From Bacteroidales bacterium (GTDB taxonomy: Bacteria; Bacteroidota; Bacteroidia; Bacteroidales; UBA932): 64,000 nt of DNA. How positions within the stretch are numbered: the stretch's first letter is position 1; every line of letters begins with the position of its first letter. Position numbers and translations under genes: made by a program. Below are positions 46,320-52,195 of the stretch, one piece after another. The stretch spans positions 1-64,000 of the forward strand of contig JAKSJM010000002.1 of assembly GCA_024398075.1 (NCBI GenBank), in the 5' to 3' direction. The notes under the pieces are model-generated. The model had not been told where the DNA came from and did no database searches. It was given only the letters and a program-made list of their open reading frames with translations.

Positions 46320-47358
46320 GACAAGATTTTAATACATTCTCATTCGATGGAACCTGATTCCCGTCCATGCTTCCTACTTGATCGCCATTCGCATAAATGA
46401 CCCAACACCCTGTAGAATTGTGGTCGTTACTATCTATGAGGACTGATTCCGTATAGTCAGCATTAACATGAACATAATCCGAGGCTCCGACGAAAATGAC
46501 CCCCTTCATAATAGGATCACTTGATATTTTTTTGGCAATGCTTGACCCAAAACAAGTATGCAAAACTACCACCAGATTAGATTTGTCCTCATGCTCCTTC
46601 CAAGTTTTACTATTTTCCTCAAGAAACATATTCATCGTATCTCCATTTGCGACCTCCATACCATTATCAACATCTATACTTCGACCATTACCATGAGCAA
46701 AAATATGAATAGCATCATCATCCGGAAAACTAATAGCTGACAATCGCAGATTTGTATGCTTGACTGGAACCTTGAGGATCTTTTCCTCACCATCCGGATC
46801 GACAAACATCACCGGGTTGCTGCCGCAGTAGGCGTAGGGGCTGGTGCCGTAGTACTTCTCCGCCAGCGGGTCGGTCTGCAGGAACGTGCAGGTCAGGGGG
46901 TCGTACGCGCGGGCACCGAAGTGCTGGTAGCGCTCGCCCAACTCCCAGTGCGGGATGGACTGGACCGGCGATGCCACCACGCCCGTGCTGCCGTCGGCGT
47001 AGTACACCGTCTCGCCCACTACCGAGGAGTTCTGGCCGGTGCTTTCCGGAGCACGCCATCTCACCTGCGACGCTAAGTTAAGCAGATTGTAGCTCATTTC
47101 AAAGCCTCGGAGCGGATCATTCGTGACATTTCCGTTCGCGTCGTAGCCGAAGCCGGCCCTGTGGACGCCATCGTACGTGAAGTCAAGGATGTTCACCGGC
47201 GTGGACCCATCGTCCTGGTATCTCTCCAGGTGCAGGAGGTTGCCGTCCAGGTGCACAGAGGGCCGTATCGCACCTGCGGTGCCCTCTGAGCCAGGTGCGG
47301 GGTGCAGAAAAGGGCAATTTACACCTCCAGGCCCGCAAGACTGCGCCTCCAGGTGCAC
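46312..47358 (-). CDS. Rhs C-terminal fragment A with clan-CD-like tip (5' truncated)
   Basis: 348 residues from a GTG at 47358; an internal ATG at 47097 (M-S-Y-N-L-L) equals the start of cassette B. Residues 1-45 are translated 102-bp repeat, 46-190 Rhs core (Y-D-A-N-G-N-V, then ...F-V-D-P-D-G), and 191-348 a unique tip. The tip has I-H-I-F-A-H-G-N-G (His222) and V-V-V-L-H-T-C-F-G-S (Cys269), the hydrophobic-H-G then hydrophobic-C pattern of caspase/CHAT/C80 peptidases. Upstream repeat units have an in-frame TGA, so no full-length Rhs protein exists here. Confidence 0.65.
   Translation of the reverse strand: MHLEAQSCGPGGVNCPFLHPAPGSEGTAGAIRPSVHLDGNLLHLERYQDDGSTPVNILDFTYDGVHRAGFGYDANGNVTNDPLRGFEMSYNLLNLASQVRWRAPESTGQNSSVVGETVYYADGSTGVVASPVQSIPHWELGERYQHFGARAYDPLTCTFLQTDPLAEKYYGTSPYAYCGSNPVMFVDPDGEEKILKVPVKHTNLRLSAISFPDDDAIHIFAHGNGRSIDVDNGMEVANGDTMNMFLEENSKTWKEHEDKSNLVVVLHTCFGSSIAKKISSDPIMKGVIFVGASDYVHVNADYTESVLIDSNDHNSTGCWVIYANGDQVGSMDGNQVPSNENVLKSCHE
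46790..47110 (-). repeat. Rhs core repeat, copy A (321 bp)
   Basis: Partner of 44898-45218. Past 47110 this copy continues into genuine Rhs repeat sequence (Y-D-A-N-G-N-V-T-N-D), which copy B lacks, so copy A is the parent of the duplication. Confidence 0.92.
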
Positions 47359-47591
47359 AGAGGCCCGGATCGCACCTGCGGCACCCTCCGAACCGTGCGC
47401 GGGGTGCAGAAATCAGCTATTTGCACCTCCAGACCCTCGAAGCAGCGCGGTCAGGTGCGCAGAGGGCCCGATCGCACCTGCGGTGCCCTCTGAGCCGTGC
47501 GCGGGGTGCAGAAATCAGCTATTTGCACCTCCAGACCCTCGAAGCAGCGCGGTCAGGTGCGCAGAAGGCCGAAACGCACCTCCGGTGCCCC
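47247..47591. repeat. 102-bp tandem repeat at the Rhs 5' end (3.3 units)
   Basis: Units start at 47247, 47349, 47451 and 47553, an exact 102-bp period (34 codons). Each unit holds inverted arms GCACCT...AGGTGC around a variable core, preceded by GCAGAAAnnnnnnATTT. Unit 1 is fused in frame to the Rhs fragment, while units 2 and 3 carry a TGA in that frame. This is the whole content of the gap up to the terminator at 47610. Confidence 0.85.
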
Positions 47592-47609
47592 CCGTCGAGG
47601 CAGAATAAA

Positions 47610-47651
47610 GAAACAGCGTGAAATCTTGCCGATTTCACGCTGTTTCTGTAC
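47610..47651 (-). terminator. intrinsic terminator of the aldose-epimerase gene
   Basis: GAAACAGCGTGAAATC (47610-47625) is exactly complementary to 47631-47646, a 16-bp stem with a 5-nt loop, followed on the minus strand by TTTATT. Confidence 0.88.
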
Positions 47652-47666
47652 CGGTAGCCGGGGCGG

Positions 47667-48545
47667 CTAGACGGTGATACTGTAGTCAAAGTCGAGGGCG
47701 CCGGCTGGAGCGATGCGCTGGATCCAGTCCTTCTCGCTGAAGTCGCCTGTGAACTCCACGCGGTCGGTGCGGCCGAGCCAAGGCTCGATGCACACGAACG
47801 GCGCGTCCTTCTGCGGTGGCGACCAGAGAGCCATCACCTCGCAGCAGTGACTCACGACAGTGAGGAACGGCGCCTGCTGCTTGTCGAAGAGAGTGACTTT
47901 CTTCACCACGCTTCCCTCCTGCACGAGCGCGTCGCCGCTGAAGAGATCGGCGGTCAGCGGCAGCTGACCTCCTGGGATCTCGAAGTGGCCCTTGAGCGGC
48001 GAGCAGCAGCCCTGCGCGCCCAGTCTGGAGATCTCCAGAGACTCCACCTTCGCATCGGTGGCGTCGAAGAGTTCTGCGTATGCGTGAACCTCGTCTGCCT
48101 TCGAGAATTCAGGGTAATTGAATGCTGGATGAGCTCCTATCTGGCAGTACATTTCCTCTGAAGAAGGATTCTTTACAGTCCAAAGAATGTGCACTGTAGG
48201 GCCCTCCAGGGTATATTTCGCCTCGAGATGAAACTCATAAGGATACTTTGCGAGAGTCTCCTCGGAGCTGTCAAGGGCAAGGACGAGGGCATTGGCATCT
48301 GCCTTCACGACCTTGAAATCCATGTCCCTGGCGAAGCCGTGCTGTGGGAGCTTGTACACGCCACCATTGGCCTTATACTCGCCGTTCCATACCTTGCCCA
48401 CGATAGGGAAAAGGATAGGGGCGCTGCGCTTCCAATACTCTGGATCCGCCTGCCAAACATACTCGGTGTCGCCTTTCTTGAGGCTGATGAGCTCCGCTCC
48501 GTGAGTAGAGACCTCTATGCTGATAATTCCGTTTGAGAGTTTCAT
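47667..48545 (-). CDS. aldose 1-epimerase (galactose mutarotase-like) family protein
   Basis: 292 residues, single beta-sandwich galactose-mutarotase fold of the YeaD-like group: S-T-H-G-A-E-L-I-S-L-K near the N-terminus, then P-I-L-F-P-I-V-G, L-P-Q-H-G-F-A-R and I-G-A-H-P-A-F-N-Y-P, which hold the conserved His and Arg positions. It interconverts anomers of a hexose or hexose phosphate. There is no signal peptide. It follows the FAD oxidoreductase gene after 1 bp, so the two form an operon ended by the terminator at 47610. Confidence 0.88.
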   Translation of the reverse strand: MKLSNGIISIEVSTHGAELISLKKGDTEYVWQADPEYWKRSAPILFPIVGKVWNGEYKANGGVYKLPQHGFARDMDFKVVKADANALVLALDSSEETLAKYPYEFHLEAKYTLEGPTVHILWTVKNPSSEEMYCQIGAHPAFNYPEFSKADEVHAYAELFDATDAKVESLEISRLGAQGCCSPLKGHFEIPGGQLPLTADLFSGDALVQEGSVVKKVTLFDKQQAPFLTVVSHCCEVMALWSPPQKDAPFVCIEPWLGRTDRVEFTGDFSEKDWIQRIAPAGALDFDYSITV

Positions 48546-48546
48546 A

Positions 48547-50469
48547 TTACTTTACGTCAAATGCGAAGATGTGCGCCTTGTCGGCTCCCCATGTAGAGTC
48601 CACCACGATGCGGACTGCATCGGTCTGGACAGCGTCGAAGTGGACATTCACGAGGCGTCTGTAGTTGTCGCGAACCTCTGCGACGGTGATCCACTCGCCC
48701 GCTGCAGGGTCTGATGCATTGGCCTTGCGAGCCTTGCGGGTAGTGGCAGGGACGCGCACCTGAACCTGGAAATTACGGACCATCTCAGATGGCATAGGGA
48801 CGCGCTCCGTGGTCGCCTCGAGCTTGCGCATGCGCTTGCCGCGTACCTTGAAATCAGAGTCGAAGATGAAGCGCGCCGACTCCACAGTCACTGGCTTGTC
48901 CCAGGTGTAGGTGAGGTTCACTGCGCCCGGAGCGGCGTATGCTCCATTGTCCTCGCCGTCCCACTCGCGATCGATACCATTGCGAAGCGGCTCATTCTCG
49001 GCCAATGTCTTAGCGGCCAGAGTGAGGTCGCTCACCTTTCTCCAGCGGTAAGGGAGCATGCAGTCGTCCTGCTCGAGGCGGTCCTGGAGCTCCGCAATGT
49101 AGTACTTGCGGATGTCGGCAGGGGTGACATTATTCTCAATGATCATGTTTGCCGCTGTACCCACAGCCTGGCCAATGAGCGCGCAGGTAGCCATTACGCG
49201 GGTAGCGGAGAATGCAAGATGCGACGCCGAAATGTCGCGACCCGCAAACATGAGGTTAGGGACATTGACAGAATAGAGACAATCGTAAGGAATGCCAAAT
49301 CCCTGAGGGACAGTATATTCAATGGATGCGAGACCCTTGTTCATGAAGCCATTTGGATTATGGTCGTCGAGGGTCCAGCCGCCATAAGCGACCACGTCCT
49401 CGAAGTGTCCGCCTGACACCACGTCGTCCTGGGTCAATGTATAAGGAGCCACATAGCGGGTGGACTCGCGCTTGCCTGGGATGGCGCCGATCCAGTCGAG
49501 GTCGTACTCGCGGCACTGTTCAACATTGTTCTTCATGTACTCCCAGATACCATAGGCGATCTTCTTCAGCTCAAGCTGGATCTCATTGGCATCAAAGATG
49601 GTGTCGAACTTCACGCCTGATGACTCGATCCACCAGAAGTTGTTGTCGTGAGCCCTCCAGATGATCTTGTAGTTATACTTCTGGCCAGGGATGGTAGACT
49701 TCGGCGTGTCGTAGTCGAAGTCGTCTGCGGTGAAGTGGTATGCCCACTCTGGAGCGATGAATGGGTGATGCTCCGTGGTCTTCCTGAGCTGGAGCAGGAT
49801 GGAGTTGCCCATGGTGTTTGAGCTGGCTCCCTTGCTTGAGAGGAAGGATTCATTGTACTCCTCCCTAGCCTCGGTTCCGCGACGGAACTTGGCGCCCGAA
49901 AGACGGAGAATTCCGTCGCCGGTGCAGTCGAGGAAGAGCTTTCCACTGATGTTATAATGAGTGTAATTGTTTGAATTCCAGCACTTGACAGCTGCGATTC
50001 TATCGCCATCCATCACTACATCCTCCACGGTGGTATTCAGCAGGAGCTTGATATTTGGCTCCTCGATGACGGTCGAATAGATCACGTCATCCCAGAGGGT
50101 GTAACGCTGCAGAGGGTTGAAGTAGAAGTTTCGGCACTGCATCTCCTCAAGGATGCCGGCCTCCTGGCACTGATCCTCCTTCACGCCCACGATACCCATA
50201 CGCATCTCGCTGGATGTGTTTCCACCAAGCATAGGTCTATCCTGGATGAGGATGACGTGCGAGCCATGCCTAGCCGCAGAAACCGCAGCACACACGCCCG
50301 CAAGGCCACCACCACAAACAACTATCTCGGTGTCATAATCCAAAGTCCTCACAACCTCAGAGTTCTTCTCTGTAAGCAGCTCGTTTCTGAGCTGTGCCCC
50401 AGCAGGCAAGCTGACCAATGAAAATGCTGCCGCAAGAATCCCGGCAGACTTCAGGAAAAAAGCTTTCAT
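48547..50469 (-). CDS. exported FAD-dependent oxidoreductase
   Basis: 640 residues with a signal peptide (S-L-P-A-G-A-Q). The FAD_oxidored family signature V-V-C-G-G-G-L-A-G-V-C-A-A-V-S-A-A-R-H-G and the M-L-G-G-N-T-S-S-E motif follow. About residues 45-470 are the flavoprotein; the last 150 residues look like a beta-rich carbohydrate-binding (F5/8-type-like) domain. Members occur next to Bacteroidota glycan enzymes and their substrate is mostly unknown; oxidation of a sugar is likely. The -7 box TAACTTTG lies 25 nt upstream. It is the first gene of an operon with the epimerase. Confidence 0.82.
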   Translation of the reverse strand: MKAFFLKSAGILAAAFSLVSLPAGAQLRNELLTEKNSEVVRTLDYDTEIVVCGGGLAGVCAAVSAARHGSHVILIQDRPMLGGNTSSEMRMGIVGVKEDQCQEAGILEEMQCRNFYFNPLQRYTLWDDVIYSTVIEEPNIKLLLNTTVEDVVMDGDRIAAVKCWNSNNYTHYNISGKLFLDCTGDGILRLSGAKFRRGTEAREEYNESFLSSKGASSNTMGNSILLQLRKTTEHHPFIAPEWAYHFTADDFDYDTPKSTIPGQKYNYKIIWRAHDNNFWWIESSGVKFDTIFDANEIQLELKKIAYGIWEYMKNNVEQCREYDLDWIGAIPGKRESTRYVAPYTLTQDDVVSGGHFEDVVAYGGWTLDDHNPNGFMNKGLASIEYTVPQGFGIPYDCLYSVNVPNLMFAGRDISASHLAFSATRVMATCALIGQAVGTAANMIIENNVTPADIRKYYIAELQDRLEQDDCMLPYRWRKVSDLTLAAKTLAENEPLRNGIDREWDGEDNGAYAAPGAVNLTYTWDKPVTVESARFIFDSDFKVRGKRMRKLEATTERVPMPSEMVRNFQVQVRVPATTRKARKANASDPAAGEWITVAEVRDNYRRLVNVHFDAVQTDAVRIVVDSTWGADKAHIFAFDVK

Positions 50470-50494
50470 TTCAGTGTTTATAACTATAATGGCT

Positions 50495-50502
50495 CAAAGT
50501 TA
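50495..50502 (-). promoter_or_regulatory. -7 box of the FAD oxidoreductase operon (TAACTTTG)
   Basis: CAAAGTTA on plus is TAACTTTG on minus, 25 nt before the ATG at 50469. Confidence 0.55.
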
Positions 50503-50611
50503 TACAATTTTACACTAAAATCCTCCATCTTTCGCCCATTTCGCCATGCCCCCCGCGCCACCGGCGCGGCTTCCGGCCGCGCTGTGGTCGCGGCCCCCTT
50601 CCCTTGCTTTC

Positions 50612-51155
50612 CACGACCCCGACAGATTCGCCATTCCATCCGGGTCGTGGCATAGAAAGCGTCCATTTCCTTCTCCTGCAGGACACGACCCCGACAGATT
50701 CGACGTTTCGTCCGGGTCGTGGCACAGAAGCCGTCCATTCCCTTCTCCTGCAGGACACGACCCCGACAGATTCACCATTTCATCCGGGTCGTGGCATAGA
50801 AAGCGTCCATTTCCATCCCATGCAGGACACGACCCCGACAGATCCGCCCTTTCATCCGGGTCGTGGCACAGAATCCGTCCATTTCCTTCCCATGCAGGAC
50901 GCGACCCCGACAGATTCGCCATTCCATCCGGGTCGTGGCACAGAAGCCGTCCATTTCCTTCTCCTGCAGGACGCGACCCCGACAGATCCGCCCTTTCATC
51001 CGGGTCGTGGCACAGAAGACGTCCATTTCCTTCCCCTGCAGGACGCGACCCCGACAGATCCGCCCTTTCATCCGGGCCGTGGCACAGAAGCCGTCCATTT
51101 CCTTCCCATGCAGGACACGACCCCGACAGATTCAGCGTTTCGTCCGGGTCGTGGC
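50612..51155. repeat. 72-bp tandem repeat array, 8 units
   Basis: GACCCCGACAGA begins at 50615, 50687, 50759, 50831, 50903, 50975, 51047 and 51119: an exact 72-bp period (24 codons) over eight units. Every unit has inverted arms CACGACCC...GGGTCGTG flanking a variable 22-nt core (CGACAGA-TYC-nnn-nTTYCRTCC), then CAGAA-nnnn-TCCATTTCC before the next arm. Frames are open on both strands through the array, with no start, signal or known domain, so it is treated as non-coding. Variation clusters in the core and in three spots of the spacer. Confidence 0.92.
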
Positions 51156-51314
51156 AGGAGGGGCGGTGGGCGCGGCAGAGGGTGGGTGGCGGACCTTCCG
51201 TGCTGCGCACTCCATCCCCCTCGCGCTACGCGCTACGGACCCATTCACGAGGCCATGGGCGGCCACGGGTCCGCCATCCCACCCTCAGCCAGCGCTCCAC
51301 ACGCCCCAGCGACA
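51156..51314. other. GC-rich stretch without a gene
   Basis: Between the 72-bp and 84-bp arrays lies a GC-rich stretch with no recognised gene or RNA. Confidence 0.35.
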
Positions 51315-51449
51315 CTTGCGCAGCTGCAGCTGCACAGGATGGCGTTTCTGTGCGCAAGGGTCGGGTATTTTGATGGAAAATGGCAGAAACCTGCCACACT
51401 TGCGCAAAGGGATGCTGCCAGAAGCTGTTTTTTATGCGCAAGGGTCGGG
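51315..51449. repeat. 84-bp tandem repeat, 2 units
   Basis: CTTGCGCA at 51315 and 51399 and its inverted arm TGCGCAAG at 51351 and 51435 are each 84 bp apart. Each arm pair encloses a variable core; GGCAGAAAC at 51381 precedes the second arm. It lies between the 72-bp array and the tRNA. Confidence 0.75.
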
Positions 51450-51521
51450 GGTGAATAGGCATGCCGGCAGTTCGGGAGGGGAGCGGTCCATTATACCCGG
51501 TATGCTAAGGGGTATATAAAC

Positions 51522-51546
51522 GAAAAAACCTCTCATTTCTGAGAGG
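51522..51546 (-). terminator. intrinsic terminator of the tRNA gene
   Basis: CCTCTCA (51529-51535) pairs with TGAGAGG (51540-51546), loop TTTC; on the minus strand six T follow. It lies 4 bp past the 3' CCA of the tRNA. Confidence 0.85.
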
Positions 51547-51550
51547 CTCT

Positions 51551-51626
51551 TGGAGCGGAAAACGAGGCTCGGACTCGCGACCTCAACCTTGGCAAGGTTG
51601 CGCTCTACCAACTGAGCTATTTCCGC
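51551..51626 (-). tRNA. tRNA-Gly (anticodon GCC)
   Basis: Read on the minus strand it gives a complete 76-nt cloverleaf: acceptor GCGGAAA/TTTCCGC, D arm AGCTC...GAGC with AGTTGGTA loop, anticodon arm CAACC-TTGCCAA-GGTTG, and T arm GCGAG/CTCGT with discriminator T and encoded CCA. The T-loop is TCCGAGC, so position 55 is C rather than the nearly universal T. A -7 box TACCTTTG lies 34 nt upstream and a terminator just after. Confidence 0.95.
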
Positions 51627-51660
51627 ATTTTTGGTGACCCGTACTTGTCGTTTGGGATTA

Positions 51661-51668
51661 CAAAGGTA
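51661..51668 (-). promoter_or_regulatory. -7 box of the tRNA-Gly promoter (TACCTTTG)
   Basis: CAAAGGTA on plus reads TACCTTTG on minus, 34 nt before the tRNA 5' end. Confidence 0.6.
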
Positions 51669-51772
51669 CGACAATAATTTTAATATCCAAACTTTTTGCG
51701 AAATTTTTTGCACTTTTTTCGAAAAGCTACTGGTCCCTCATTAGATTTATTCGTTTGCATGACCCACATCGT

Positions 51773-51921
51773 CCTGCAATTCGTTTCAGGCAGCAACCCT
51801 CATTCTACATCATTCCAGCGCAGGTATCCCATCGAAACGGTACAGACTTCGCATCGTTTTCGTCCGTCGCCCCAAATCTACGGCCTTCTGTGGCACATCG
51901 CTCCACAAAACGAATTTCAGG
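51773..51921. mobile_element. 149-bp inverted-repeat element (MITE-like), copy 1
   Basis: Bounded by CCTGCAATTCGTTT (51773-51786) and its inverted copy AAACGAATTTCAGG (51908-51921; one mismatch). It aligns over its full length with 59323-59471, also exactly 149 bp, in the same orientation. It encodes no protein. A decayed central inverted repeat lies around 51835-51861. The 102-bp array begins 19 bp to its right. Confidence 0.75.
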
Positions 51922-51939
51922 AAGAAAAGAGGCCAGGCG

Positions 51940-52174
51940 AGACGGCCATCAAACTGACGTTCTGATGGCCAGATGAGGGAAATGGAGCGATTCGGACAGA
52001 AATTCACGGAAAGCATGGCCAGAGGGCGGCGGGACGGCACAGACGGCCATCAAAACTGGCGTTTCGATGGCCATACGAGGAAAATGGAGGGATTCGGCCA
52101 GAAATCCGGAGAAATCATGGACAGAAGGCAAGAGGACGGCATAGATGGCCATCAAAACTGACGTTTCGATGGCC
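51940..52174. repeat. 101/102-bp tandem repeat (2.3 units), copy 1
   Basis: AGACGGCCATC or its variant starts at 51940, 52041 and 52143 (101 and 102 bp). Each unit contains the near-palindrome GGCCATCaaaac...GATGGCC. It is the inverse orientation of the array at 59028-59320. The third unit is cut after its hairpin and mutS follows 21 bp later. Confidence 0.85.
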
Positions 52175-52195
52175 TGGCCTGGGCTGGGGGTGGGG

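Noticed and set aside
47177..47621. Plus-strand Cys/Pro-rich frames over the 102-bp Rhs repeat
   Set aside because: Translated repeat with no start signal; one of several open frames through a 3n-period repeat.
50612..51155. 72-bp repeats as a CRISPR array
   Set aside because: Spacer length would be 0 to 36 bp with near-identical content, and no cas genes are nearby.
50546..51458. Long frames on both strands over the 72-bp array (275, 284 and 231 residues)
   Set aside because: Open because the unit length is a multiple of 3 and lacks stops in several frames; no signal peptide, start context or known domain.
51940..52174. Hairpin repeats as integron attC sites
   Set aside because: No RYYYAAC/GTTRRRY core sites, no integrase and no gene cassettes.
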